A DNA stretch of 64,000 nucleotides from contig BSBM01000825.1 in the NCBI GenBank assembly GCA_027924585.1, positions 1 through 64,000 on the forward strand, read 5' to 3'. The notes under the pieces are model-generated. The model was not told the origin of the DNA and did not search any database. It worked only from the letters and a program-made list of their open reading frames with translations. The position numbers were made by a program, and so were the translations under genes. Shown here one piece after another: positions 46,596 through 59,170 of this stretch; within the stretch, counting starts at the first letter, position 1, and the number at the start of each line of letters is the position of its first letter. This DNA comes from Larix kaempferi. Its lineage: Eukaryota; Streptophyta; Pinopsida; Pinales; Pinaceae.

Positions 46596-47914
46596 CATGG
46601 GGGGTTCACTTAGTGAACTTGTTACATAGCACGATTGTTCACATGCTATTAAAGAATATCCCTAATTTCACTAAATATTGAAAAATTTCTCCTAAATTTT
46701 TATTGTTGAACCCCCCTCTCAATATACCTTTCCAATTAAGAAAACCCTAGTTTCACCAGATATTGTATGTATCCATTTTTATAAACCCATTTTTAATACC
46801 CCCTTTATATCATATTATCAAGTTGTAACAAACAGGAACCCTAACACATCTTAGTATAAGCAAACATGATACTAAATAAAATAATAGTATAATGCTAATA
46901 GTGATCCCACCAAGATTGCAGGGGTGACTAATCAATTTGTAGCGTTGGATAGTGGAAGAACCAATGAAATAGTACTAGGGAAGGAAAATGCATAAAAGGA
47001 AACCCAGTCAAGGGATCAACATAACAAATAATGTAAAAGGATGATACAACAATGGTGAAACTTATATGGTACCATTTCATGGTAACAATAACACATAGGG
47101 TATGTAAATAAGGATTTAGATTTTCACCTATGTTCATGTCAGTTCCAATACAATATTAAGACGATTCCTTGCATATAAGAATTGAAATTACAATTATGAA
47201 TGTGCCAAATATAACTCAATCTAACAATTATTCATAATTGGCAATGTGAAAATGTTAAAGAAGAATACGAAAAGTTGAAAGAAATAATTAGCCAAGAAAG
47301 ATTGATCTAACTTTTCTTGGTTCCAGTGAGACAAGAAATATTGATCTCACTTTTCTTGGTTTTCATGGAGCAAGGTTTGATTTAATCTCAATACCAAACT
47401 AAACCCTGACCTAAAAAATGAAGAGTTAGATCTTTTACTCAAATGCCTACAAAATATACATTACAATTGTTCAACTATGGAACTCCCAATTAGCTACATC
47501 TCTTAACTTAGAGATGAAAAACAATATAGGATCAATTCAAACCAATCCTAAATAATCTATTAAATGGGGATTGCTCAAGGCCGATAATCCAAAGAGACTT
47601 CCATCGATATTATCATTGGTACAATTTTATCATATTTATGCAAAACTTAGGATCATAAACAATAACAAATAAAAATGGAGGGTCCTTAAGTTTTAGGTGG
47701 GTATGAATTGAGCCCATGATTTGGAGGTATGAATCCATCCCATTATTTGGAGGTTATTCCTTAGCCCACCCAAATAAAAAAACCCCAATATTTATATTAA
47801 TATGTCAAATTAAAAAAATCCAGTGACCCCTTAATATGGTGCAATATATTTTTGATGTTTTTAAGAGTATTCAAACCCCCAATATGAATGGACGTGATAT
47901 TATATTGCCTCTCT
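46596..47914. other. Spacer between duplicated segments
   Basis: 1.3 kb of AT-rich DNA with no recognised gene. A short direct repeat (aagaaa(g/t)attgatct(a/c)acttttcttggt) occurs twice at about 47298 and 47335. A minus-strand 69-codon frame (46928-47137) has no known domain. Confidence 0.5.
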
Positions 47915-49390
47915 AGTAGCGTGATATGTCTTCTTTGAAATGTAGTAGGTTTGACCAAATTATGATGAACCCAAATAAATTTATGGTAACTTGCCCAAAA
48001 ATAATTGATTTTGGCCCATTCAAGATAGCAAACTTGTATAAGATGCCATGTGTCTTATTTTCCTAGTCTGCTTCTAAAAAAATTAATAGAAATACCATAG
48101 TCCATAATATTTTGTATGCAGATAGTATAATTAAATTTGGATATATAAATCTTCATATATAACAATTTTACCCATAAAACCTTTTTGAGACTAGTTTTTG
48201 GACTGATAAAAAAACCTAACTTCCACAAACTATAACTTTGAATTTACAGTGAACCAAGACCTAAAACTTTTACCAACTCTATTTCAAAATGTCTTATAAT
48301 TTTCCTCAAAATTTTGTTGTTTGAAAATTTCAAAACAAAAATTTATAGCAAAAAACGATCTGATACTGAATTTTATGAACCAAGACTTAGATTGCCATAA
48401 TAAATCAGAGTATACAAAGTGTACACCTAAATTTGGAGCACAATTAAAAAATATATAATAGAGATGAGTTATACAACAACTCCTTAAATAATAGGAGAAC
48501 CTCCTTCAAACACCCCATACATTCATATATCCACTCCACATGTTGCCTCAATAATGACCAGATGACCCCTATGTATACCTATTCACTCATTGCACATGTG
48601 GGTCCTTCATTAGTCCAACCACTGTTACATATACATTTATCTCCATATATGCTCCCTTGGGGTCATGTCATATAAATTTAACCCAATATATGCCCCCATT
48701 GGGTCATAAAATAATAGATGGATCTATATATTGGGATCCACATGAATGTGTTAGGGACCACTAGTCTTTGCCAAGTATTGAGCTGAAGTATCTTCAATGG
48801 GGATTCAACATAAGAAATTTTATATGGGAATTGGGTTTCTGGATGGGATTCTTATATTACTTCAGTATGGTAGTTAGTAATTTCACATGGGACATTGGCT
48901 ACTTCAACATTAAGGTAAGTACTCATACATGGGACCTCGGTTTAAGATGGAGATTCTTGGACTACTTTAGGATGGAAGCTAGCACTTGTACATGAGACCA
49001 TGGTTCATTTTCTTACTTTATTAGTTTGGTCAACACTCATCCATGGGACTATGGTTTATGGTTGTGCCTCATCCCATCAATCCTTGAGAGTGGTGATTTT
49101 CTAAGGGTTTGAATGGCCCATTAAAGTAATAATAGTGGAGGCCATCCAATGTAGTATGGACTAGGTCCACTATGTTTTCTTTTATTAAATAAAGTCCACT
49201 ATGGTAGTTAGTATTCAATAAATGCAATGGGGGCTCATTAAAGAAGGCACACTAGGTAGTTAGGAGGGTGTGATGGCCATGATTCTCTTGCTAGCTATAA
49301 GTAATCATGTGGATTCCTGATGATGTGTGAGGAAAAATATGGTAATTGGATTTTAGATAATTGAGAGGTCACCCAACCTTAAGAGGAAAG
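47915..49390. repeat. Segmental duplication, copy B (uninterrupted)
   Basis: Contains, without any insert, the sequence that flanks the chromovirus on both sides: atgatgaacccaaataaa (left flank) runs through ttgcc (47991-47995) into attttggcccattcaaga (right flank). It is therefore the empty-site form of the target. It carries the same minisatellite at 48822-49075. Confidence 0.88.
48822..49075 (+). repeat. Minisatellite with unit spacings divisible by three (copy B)
   Basis: Units start at 48822, 48885, 48927, 48990 and 49041, again 63, 42, 63 and 51 bp apart. The TGG-to-TGA change at the fourth unit is shared with copy A, so it predates the segmental duplication. Confidence 0.75.
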
Positions 49391-51194
49391 TGAACAAGGG
49401 AAGATTCCTTCCATAAAAATGATCATTGTAAGGTGTTTCCCTACCTTAAGGGTTTTTTATATTAATAAAGTGTAGAGAATTTTTTATATCTCAAGGTTAC
49501 ATATCATACCATTTAATACTTTAACAACATTCACATCAAGTGCTAAAACTTTCCATACATAACAAACATAATTAGCCTAGGGTATGGGGGATTTGAGTAG
49601 CCCTTCTTAGCCTAACTGTATTTTGAACTTTTTGGGAATGAAGTTGATGAATCTAACTCTAAAATTTGGTGAACATGTGCATATTAATTATTGTTAGAAT
49701 TTGAATGCCAGTCAACATTGTATGACCAAGTTTGAGAAGAATTTTTACATTTTCAAGGGCCATACAGAAAAATATAAAGCTGATTTTTGATGAGCATATG
49801 GATATTTCTGTTATCTACCTATTGTTGAAATTATGATGCCAGCATACATCATACATACAATATATGGAATAATTTCATTTATAGCCATTTTGGGATTTTA
49901 AGTGTCATAAAGGAAAATTTGAAGCTAATTTTTGGTGGACATAAGGGGATATATTGTATCATCTATCCCTAATCAAAATTTGGTATTCAATAAAATTCAT
50001 ATGACATCATTTAATTAAAAAAATGAAACCAATTTTTATACTTGTATGTGAAATGCATTTCTACAAACAGTTTGCATACAATACAAATTCATATTCATTT
50101 GCACGTAAAATTTACAGAAAATTTCAATGCAAATTGTCATAACAAATAATGAAATTATATTGTTCATCATACAATATTGAATTCATAACAAAGGAAGAGA
50201 AAACAATTTATTTTCTATAAATTTAGTTCCAAGGTAACTGACTATTGATGAACCATTTTTCTCCTAGCCATAGGAAAATCCTTTATGAATTTCAACCCTG
50301 TGGTGGGCTACTAGGACACCAAGTTTAAGAATATTTTTCAAAGATCCTATATAACTCTTATATTTACCAAAGTATTCCAAACCAACCAATAAAGCCAACA
50401 AAAGTGCAGAGGTTGAATAAGGTACTTCCTATCCAATCTTAGTGTTTAATTCCATAGTAGCAGTGCCTCTTTCATCTCTCCATGGATCCTATGTTAGATG
50501 TTATCCTCTTTTTCATCAAAAGCACTATTATCTCCTTAAGAAGTCACTTTTTTCTCAAGATTATCTTCCTAATTCGAATTCTCAATTTTTCATGAATGAA
50601 AAAGAGGGAAAGTCATAGTCTTAATCCAACTCTTCCGCTCCCTTAATGTCAAGGATCAAGAATCCTAGTTGAACTCCCATTAATTGCATGAATATAGGAA
50701 TTGGGTGATTTAGTATACAAGTTATGTACTTAAGGGTAGGAATTAATTACTTAAAGTAATTAATTGTTTCACTAGGATCCTAATTGTAATAGAACAAACA
50801 TTAGGATTGGATGTTAATAGTCTAATCACATGGAAGAACTTGTAGATAGGATATAGTAGTCACCATGAGACATAGTTCAATTCCCCCATTAGACTCCCTT
50901 ACCTTTACCCTTTGGTGTACTCATAGCGCTTCAATGTTCTCCCACCAATCAACCTTGGAACCATTCATTAAATTCAAATTGATTATGTTTAGATGTATTT
51001 AAAATTGTCATGGTAAGTCTACCTCATGGCATGAAGCAAAACTAGTAATGAAAATCATTATTATAGTATAAACAATATCAAGTTCAAAGTATAGAGAACG
51101 AAATTCTACAAATAGGTAGGTGCATTTGCAAGTATACGAAACATTGAAGAAGTCACAATAAGAATACAAGGCCTAGCATGATCAACATAAAATT
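49391..51194. other. AT-rich unassigned DNA with a degenerate ~145-bp repeat
   Basis: Three diverged units (about 49636, 49778 and 49931) share aag(c/t)tgat, ttttggtg(a/g)acat-like and attttcaagg-type strings. The rest, up to 51194, shows no gene, RNA or clear element. Confidence 0.4.
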
Positions 51195-51600
51195 GAGAAG
51201 CCATTCAAGGTGGGAGATAGAGTATTGTTGCTTCTAAATAAAGAAAAGGCTACAAGTTCCTTGTAAGAATATCAAGGCTATATAGTATAGTCCTTTTGAA
51301 GTGTTGGAGAAGATAGGTGAAAATGCCTAAAAACTCATTATCCCCCACATATGTGCATTTACTTAGTAGTGAATGTGAAAAATATGAAACTATATGAACC
51401 TTCCATGTTGGGCTAGCAAACTAATGAGAAGGTCTTACCTACCATAGATGACTTAGCACCATAAGATCAGAAGTTTTACCTACCTAATTGTAGTCTCATG
51501 AAATTTGACCGCCATGATTTGACCGGTTGGGTTGAAAGGAAAACTTCTAGGAAAGGAAATTGGTACTACATGGAGAAGGTAAGAGATAGAGGAAATATTT
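51195..51600 (+). pseudogene. Ty3/gypsy integrase C-terminal relic
   Basis: From 51198 the frame reads KPFKVGDRVLLLLNKEKATS, the opening of the gypsy integrase C-terminal domain. A broken stretch follows (FEVLEKIGENA), and then VVNVKNMKLYEPSMLG in a nearby frame, matching the usual N-x-LKLYEPSM ending. Several stops and shifts interrupt it. No LTR pair could be assigned. It is an old fragment unrelated in sequence to the chromovirus at 36871, whose tail is different. Confidence 0.6.
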
Positions 51601-54600
51601 CCTCACATTCTTTAATAAAATATTTTGGAGACTAAAAGCCTTTATAAATGGAGAGGTATTATTCAAAATGTATCATTATATGATTTTTCATTTATTTTGG
51701 TGCTTTCTTTGTAGAAAAATTGGAGCTATTGGCTTGTAGGGCTCATTTTAAGGACATGTCTATTATGTTGATTTGGAGTCTAGAAACTTATGAAGCTTGT
51801 TTGAGGCCTTAAGCAATAACGTGTTTTGACAAAAAAATGTGAACAATGTTCCTCGCATGTAGATGTTGTTCTATAGCTCGATATATTTCGAATGGTGCAA
51901 AGATCACCTTAATTGGAGATCATATGAGGAAGTTAGGGCTCTCACAAGTTGATTTATCCAGTTGACCGCCATGATACTGGCTAGATGCCACATTAGATTC
52001 TATTACTCACATGTGGAGATAGTGACATGTAGACTTTCATAAAGAATCTAGAGGGACTAAAACCCTAATCATAATTGGGAGTTCCCTAGATGGATATAAG
52101 GACATTGTTAAATATTGGGCCACTAGGATTAGAAGGGGTTCCATTATTATTATATTGTTTATTGTTCCATGGTTTAGCATATCATCGAGGAGTGGGGATT
52201 TTGGAGCATAGAAAAGGAAGTGGAATAATCTATAATAACAATATTGACCACAATATCCACGACTGATTCAAAAATGGGCATTAGAAAATTGACTCACTTT
52301 TTCTCCATTACTGAATGGTTTATAGATTTCTCAAATCCCATTCTTAATATGAAAGTTGGAAATTATAACTCAATATTTAAAACTGAAATGAAACAATCAA
52401 GCACATAAAACAACATTCAAACAAGATTGATAACTGAATTCACCAAATCTTGGCTACATCTTCGGGTCCACTCAACTGATGAACCATTTTAATAATTCTC
52501 CTTTCAAATGGATTCCCCTTTTACAAAAGGGATTAATTATTCTCCCACAAGGGGCCTATTCTCTCCTTACAAAGGAAAAATATTCTCATGTTAGGTGGCT
52601 CATTCTCCCAATAAGGGGCTTACAAAATTTTTCCCAATACAAGACTCACAATTCACAAGTCTACTTTGCTTGTTCTCTTCCAAAGAGATTACCAATCCTT
52701 CTCCCCTTTTCAAGGAGAAAAATAGCCTTTTATAATGTGACATTGTTGAGAACTACCTTAACATTCTAAAGATTATAACTCTGTATATCCACTAAATTAG
52801 GATCTGGGAACAATTTGAGGGACAAGTTGAGTGAAGATCTCAACATTCCCCTTAGTTCATGAAACTAGAATACTACGTAGTTTTTTCATTCGTTTCCTAT
52901 TACATTTGAGAGGAAAAATATGAAATCATATAGCCCCAAATATTTATTAATCATTTCATTTTATTTTTATTTTATTTTTTCCTTTTACCAAAAACTTCAA
53001 CAAGCCATATCTTTTGCATACGAAGTCCATTTGACCCCATTCAAGTTGCGTTGGAAATCTCCATATCAACGCTTTGTCGTGCAAATATTTTTGACATAAA
53101 TGAATACCTTTTAAATTTTTCGGGTGTGAACATCCTCCTAGATCAATGCCAACTCCATAGTGAGTGCACTTTCTTCATATTTCCATGTCATAATTGGGAA
53201 GAAAAGACCAATGCACAGGCCTCATTTCTAGCTTGGTTTTTCTTGTATTGGGATTCCCATGGCACATTTTTTGTTCATGTGTGGATTTTGTTATTTGCTT
53301 GGCTTATTTCATTTTACTTTCATTTTTATTTTGTATTTTGCGTGCTAAGCTAGTAATATTAAATATGAAATATAAAGTAAAACATTGTAGAATAAGATAT
53401 TGCAAAATATTGTAAGGTCGATTGTGGCAAACTGTACTAATGGAATACCCACAATAATTTATAGATCATCTCACAATAGCTAAAGATGCATAATCTCTAT
53501 TAGGTTCATAAACCAAAGTAGTTATCAATGTGTTTGACTCATTAGATTTAAGTTTTTACTCTTGAAATGAATTTGAGCCAAACTCTTAAAATCATTATCC
53601 CTTGTTTGCTCGAGGTTTTGCCTATCAAAAACAAGTAAGGGTGAATTAATTCTATTTCGTTCTTACGAAAATATTGTCTTGGTAGTGCAAATTAAATCTA
53701 AGGTTGTCACTCTCTTTAACATGTTTCAAACGTGATCACTCTTTTTGAATATGAAGTGGCCTCCATGGCTAGATCGATTAACCAAGATTTTAGACATGTT
53801 TTAAAGTACTTAAGTGGATATATTAAGGACAATTACACATGAATGATTTTAATTGTGTTTTAGTTTTTTTTGTGTCTATGTTTGATAAGGTTTCCAAGCT
53901 TGGTTAATAGTTGTATGGAGCCTTGATTTTACTTTCTTCTAGGCACAAACGAGTTTGAAGCAATGTCAACGAAATAAAATGGCATGTTCCTTTATTAAGC
54001 AACTAGTGAATGTGTATTCATTGTTCTTGACATTAACATTAACATCACTGATAGGGAAAATTTTAAGAACCCCCCCTAAATTTCTATGTATAGTAAATGG
54101 GTGAATCCCCATGATATATAGGAAAACATGAAGGCTATTTTATAAATGTTATATTATGTATATATATTATTTTTGCGAATATCTCATTGAATTATATTAC
54201 CTTGTACAATCTTGGCAAATATTTCACTAAATTATAAAACCTTGTAAATATTAACGAATCTTTCACTAAATTTTAAAACATCAAAATTCTTGGCGAATAT
54301 TTTACTAAATTATAAAATATTGTGAAGTCTTGTCGATTTTTTTGATAAATATAAAACCATATATAGTAATAGGAAAACATATATAAGAACTACTAAATAG
54401 GAGATAAATATTAATAAGTCATCACATAACAAGCCCTCTTTTGGTGGTTGTTTGGTACCTCACTCTAACTATCACAGTACATAGAAATTCACCATATACT
54501 CTAGGAATATTCTTTGGAAAACTACAATGAATTTTTTCATCACCACGACAAATAGAATAAATATTAATATGAGGGCCCACCAACACCTCGATCCTCATTT

Positions 54601-55160
54601 AGCTTTCCATGTCATTACAAGGGCCCCAAAAAACCTCATTTATGCACACACCTTACTAAATTAGATGGTTAAAAACTATAAATGTGTATTCTTTATTTCA
54701 ATGCACTTGGAACTATTCTAAAAAATAATTGCCACTCAACATGGAAAGAAAATGTGTGTTCCTAGTTGGTCAACAAATGTTTATTCAACCAAATGTTCTC
54801 CACACGCTTCCAAACCTAATTTAAAACCAACCCCAGTATGCATGATATATTTCCATGCAAACAAGAAAAAAATGCAGGTCGTTGAGATTGTGGTCGTGGT
54901 GTTAGGACATTGGTTCAAGTCATTAAATCCATGAAAGAAAGGATGCTAAAATATGAAAGAGGTAGTAGAAGAGTAATGAAGCATATTGGACTGAATATGG
55001 TGCTTCTTTTACAAATAAAAAACAAAGTAAATAGATTTCCAAGCTTCAAGCAAACGCTGCATTCTTTTCTAAGGTTTCTACAAACTACTAGAAACATGCA
55101 AGTTGAAATCAAGTTTCTACAAACTACTACATAAATCCTTTGAGAACCATAAAACTCAAT
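51601..55160. other. AT-rich intergenic DNA, nothing firmly recognised
   Basis: 3.5 kb with only short frames. 52479-52769 is open for 96 codons over repeated cttctccc/aagggg strings and has no domain. 53051-53353 is open for 100 codons with a hydrophobic end and no known relatives. Weak copia RNase H-like fragments near 53760-53960 are too degraded to call. A Tandem-like caaatatttcactaaatt pattern occurs at 54180-54330. Confidence 0.4.
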
Positions 55161-55169
55161 AAAAAAAAC

Positions 55170-55439
55170 AAGCAACATGTCAAAATAACTGACAATGCCC
55201 AAAGCAAAAGAAGCATCAAAGATAATTGGATTCCAGGTTGCTCCACCCATGGCCTATCCCAAAAAGGAGAACAAAAACAGAAGTAGAAACAGAATGAAAA
55301 TGGTTATAAGTAGTGTCATGCCCCCCTACATGCCCAAACACATGGCTATGAACGAAGTCCTATCCCCCAGGTATGATGCCCCAAACACCCATATAAATTT
55401 TATTGCCACATCATTGATCGTGTGCTTCACAATCCCCAT
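55170..55439 (-). pseudogene. SIP-type aquaporin, N-terminal fragment
   Basis: From ATG at 55439 the minus strand reads MGIVKHTINDVAIKFIWVFG, then ASYLGDRTSFIAMCLGM, TAG (55326), a hydrophobic segment TLLITIFILFLLLFLFSFLG, TAG (55254), then AMGGATWNP and ASFALGIVS. This is the layout of the first part of plant small basic intrinsic proteins: two membrane helices and the first NP-x loop (here NPI; SIPs have NPT, NPC or similar instead of NPA). Known SIPs act as channels of the endoplasmic reticulum membrane. Both stops could come from single-base changes. Sequence after ~55190 diverges, perhaps at an exon end. The second half with the second NPA box was not found nearby. Confidence 0.55.
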
Positions 55440-55499
55440 GTTTCTTGGGGAAAATTTGGAGCTCAAGTGATGGGATTCCCAAATCTACTAGATGCAAAT

Positions 55500-57616
55500 G
55501 GGTCGGTATAAGACATGAAATTAAATATCAACTTCCCTTCTCGTGTCGACATTAAGCAACTTGAAAAACGAGATTCAACCCATAAAATATGGACGAATGT
55601 AACTCCAACTTCAATTTCCATAATCGATATAGGGTGAAAGAGGCCCTAGCAATTGCCATTTTTGGAAATTAGGGGCGAATGGGAGCTTCATAGCGATTTT
55701 TGTGGGAGAACAGAGGTTTAAATTGATTTTTAGAGGGGGACATGGTTTTATCTTGGCTCCCCTTTCTAAATTCAATGGGGCTAACCTCCTATTCATTAAA
55801 AATAAATAAATGAAATGCAGGCTGATCATACCTAACCGATGTTTAATAAAAACATATCCCATTAAAAATTTAAAACCTGTAAATTTATCCCATGGGCGAA
55901 GATTAACCCCTAAAATTTTCCATGATCATTGATATGGATAATTTTATGAAAACCCTTAAATGTTAAACAAATACATTTTTTATTTAAATGCAATTTGATG
56001 TATCAAAAAGATAAATTTTATTTCTTCACATCCTATTTGCATACTTGTCAAGGTTTCATCCAAATTCTTGAAATTAATGGCTGGGATTCTATTAATAATT
56101 AACCATTCAATGCTTTCATCATTGAGGTGATTTTTTCCAGCTATTAGATAGATCATAATTATCTTATTTTTGATAGATGGTTATGGATCGTATTTACAAA
56201 TATAAATACCCATTGTCTACTCGTCATCTTTTGAATGTATTTTCCTTTATGGTATCTAATCTTTTCTAGGGATTTTTGCATCATATGTTGTCTTCCATAT
56301 GAAATGACAAATGTTCATTCCTTTGGTATTTAGTATTATCTAGAGATTTTTGCGGTATATGTTTCCTTCCATATGTTAGGACAAATGTTCATTGGTGTGG
56401 TTCAGTATTTATCAATAGGAGCTAAAATGTCCATGTATTGCAATATTTTTTTCTATTATACTCGCCGTAGGCATGGTATATTGAATTCAATTCACTTTGG
56501 TTGCATATTAGTTTTTCTTTTGATTGTGAATTTTTTCATTTTTTTCATAGTTTTTCAATTTTAATATTCATCGGATTACTAAAAACATTATAAAATATTT
56601 AAATTAAATAATATAATTCATCTGTTACACAAATCAAAAGAGAAATACAGTGAAATTTGAGATTTGTTGAACAAAATACAATCTTCCATAATATTTATTT
56701 ATTTTTGAAAAGAGAAACTTATTTAATTCTAAAAATTTCATAAAAACATCACTATAAACAATGATCGGGCATAGAAAATTAACAATTCTTTATCTAACCT
56801 AGATCTATAACAAGAGTTCATGAAACATAAATAGGTTTAGGAGAAGCAGAGTGAGAATGCTCGAACCCAATTTGGAGAGAAGATTACAAATGGAAATTAT
56901 ATTTAGCATATGTCCCAAAACCATACTTAACCTCTGTATCTAGGTGACAATATAGCCTCTGATCAAGGAAGTACACAATATTTTTGTTTTTAGAAAATAG
57001 ATTAAAGAAAAAAACATTTCAATACATGAGACCAAATTTCCAACAACTTAGAAATGTTAATGTACGATGACAAGGTATAATCTAGAATTTTTTTGTAGCC
57101 AACCCAAAAGAGGGAAAAATAATGATATTGGATTCCATTGTCTACTTGTTTGTCCATTAAATTCGAGAGTGATTACAATAGCAACTTTGCTGCACAATCT
57201 ACTTGAAAAATATAATTTAAACAATAAATTGCAAATATTCTTCACTTAACTAGCAAACACCTATTTCCTACTCCATGCCATGCCCACTGTAACTTTCCAA
57301 AGTGCACCATGATTTTAGTTTTATTTGTATTTCTATAACTTCAACAATTGTTGAAATTTACCTTCTATAGAAGGCTCCTTCAATATGAAATACAAATCCA
57401 CCATCTTCCACGGAGTTTATTGTTGCATTTGGTTTTCTCATCTTCATTGCCAAGAAGTTTCATGGTGTCTATTCTTGCATTCGGTTTTCTTGTCTTCATT
57501 GCTAAGAAGTTCTTAAATTCGCTATCAACCAAAAATGACTATCATTTCCAGGAATTTCTTATTTGTCCACTACATCCCATTTCACTTTGTAGCATCAACA
57601 AGTATTTTCTACCACA
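55500..57616. other. AT-rich intergenic DNA with short duplications
   Basis: A ~75-bp direct repeat (gatttttgc...tatgtt...cttccatatg...gacaaatgttcatt) lies at about 56269-56420. A second of ~50 bp (tttggttttctcatcttcattgc) lies at about 57422-57515. Short frames at 55611-55862 (minus) and 57057-57249 have no domain. Nothing else is recognised. Confidence 0.45.
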
Positions 57617-58012
57617 TGGATCTGAATCTTGAGAGCTGAGGTCCGGAAGGCTTGAATGTCGAGAGAGGAGGAGAGAAAACCTCTAGGTTTTCTATGAAAT
57701 TCATATAAGGAACATTGACAGAAACACATAAATGAAATACACAATGAAAATACAAGATTGATTTGGAGAAGAAGGATTCCATTAAGATGAACCATTACAT
57801 GCAATGAGGCCAATTTTGGGACCTCTCCTTCCCGATTCTAACTCTCTCCTACTATCTTTTCTATAAGGTATCTTGTTGACAATGTCAACTTTGAATAACT
57901 AACTCCGTTAATTACATGTCCATCATGCTCCGTTTTTACATTTAATAAAAATATGGATTTTTTTATGTTCATATCCAATTTTGGACTATAAGCCACCCTA
58001 AGATTCAGATCA
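57617..58012 (-). repeat. 3' LTR of the small LTR element
   Basis: 396 bp, matching the upper LTR through ggaggagagaaaac, ggaacattgacagaaacaca, gaggccaattttgggacctc and gacaatgtcaactttgaata. Confidence 0.85.
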
Positions 58013-59170
58013 TTCCTCCCCCCTTAGAAAATGATGGTCCCCGTCATTTCACTCATGCTAAAAAAGGACCCATTATGTTCATTGCACCTTGCCAATTGTC
58101 AATGAAGAGAAGGATTTTGTGTGGTTAACCCATATCTGTGGGTTTTGTATGGTTGACCTATTACCTTGTGGGAAATTACAATCAGTAAATATTACAATAG
58201 GATTTAATAAATTCCAAAATGTTGAAAATTCATAGGGAAAAATCGTGATTTTGGAGGCAATTGATGACTTGCCATAAATCCATTCATAACTTTTGTTGCA
58301 AGTGATGAAATTAAATTCCATTGAAGACCCATTTAGGATTTCAAAGAGACATTTCCATCCATACAACATAGTTTCTCTATGGCTACCCATGGAAAGAGAA
58401 AATCCTTGTTGAAGTTGAAGGGACGCGTTGTGCACTATTTTATAGACATGTGCTACTTCAAACAAGTATATCTCACAAAAAAGGAAACAAAATGAAATTC
58501 AATGAAATACCCATTTCAGATGACAGAAATACCTTTCAAATGAGATATGGTACACCCTCTGAAATGTTCTTTGGAGTCCGTGGAACCTGTTTAAATTTGG
58601 TGTATGCGTAGTTGCACTGTGTACAGACATGTGTTGCTTCAAACAAACATATCTCACAAACCAGGAAACGAAATGAGATTTCATGAAATACCCATTTGAG
58701 CTAATGGGAAAAAAAACAAATCACATGAGCTATGATAGACCCTTTGAAACGTCTTGTAGAGCCCGAAACATCTCTCTAAAATTTTCAAAGTGGGTCATCC
58801 TCCCTAGAGTGATGAGTGTAGAGGGCCACAAAGGATGACAAGGGTTTGTAGAGCAACATGGGATATTGTGGAGGTTGTGGAACCTCTATGGGAATCATGG
58901 AAACCCTAAAAGATTTTTGAAAATTTTGCAAACCAATGGATGTAGCAGATCCATGTATGGATTCTTTTGCAATGGTGAACGAAGATCCAAGGTAAAAAAA
59001 GAAATCATGTAGTGCCTGTGGACCAATTGTGATACTTAGAGTGTATGGCCCAACAAATGGATTCTAAGAGTACCAAAAGGAGTTTAGTGATTTCTGCAAA
59101 TATTTGAACCCATGATATGCTTCAAACCCTTGTTCCCATGGAGTGCTTACTCGCTCTGATACCACTAATA
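58013..59170 (-). other. Interior of the small LTR element with a ~183-bp duplication
   Basis: Starts with the purine tract and ends at the primer site. A tandem duplication is visible: agacatgtg(c/t)t(a/g)cttcaaacaa at about 58442 and again at about 58625, each followed by tatctcacaaa and gaaatacccattt. A 128-codon minus-strand frame (58079-58465) has no recognised domain and no counterpart elsewhere in the window. Confidence 0.65.
59153..59164 (-). promoter_or_regulatory. Primer-binding site of the small LTR element
   Basis: gctctgatacca on the plus strand, i.e. TGGTATCAGAGC on the minus strand, next to the upper LTR. It fixes the orientation of the element. Confidence 0.88.

Noticed and set aside
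53051-53415. Hydrophobic 100- and 73-codon plus-strand frames
   Set aside because: The hydrophobic ends reflect T-rich DNA; no homologue or start context is recognisable.
53760-53960. Copia RNase H remnant
   Set aside because: A few residues (LKYLSGYIKD, SSRHKRV) fit the pattern but frames change every few codons; too weak to annotate.
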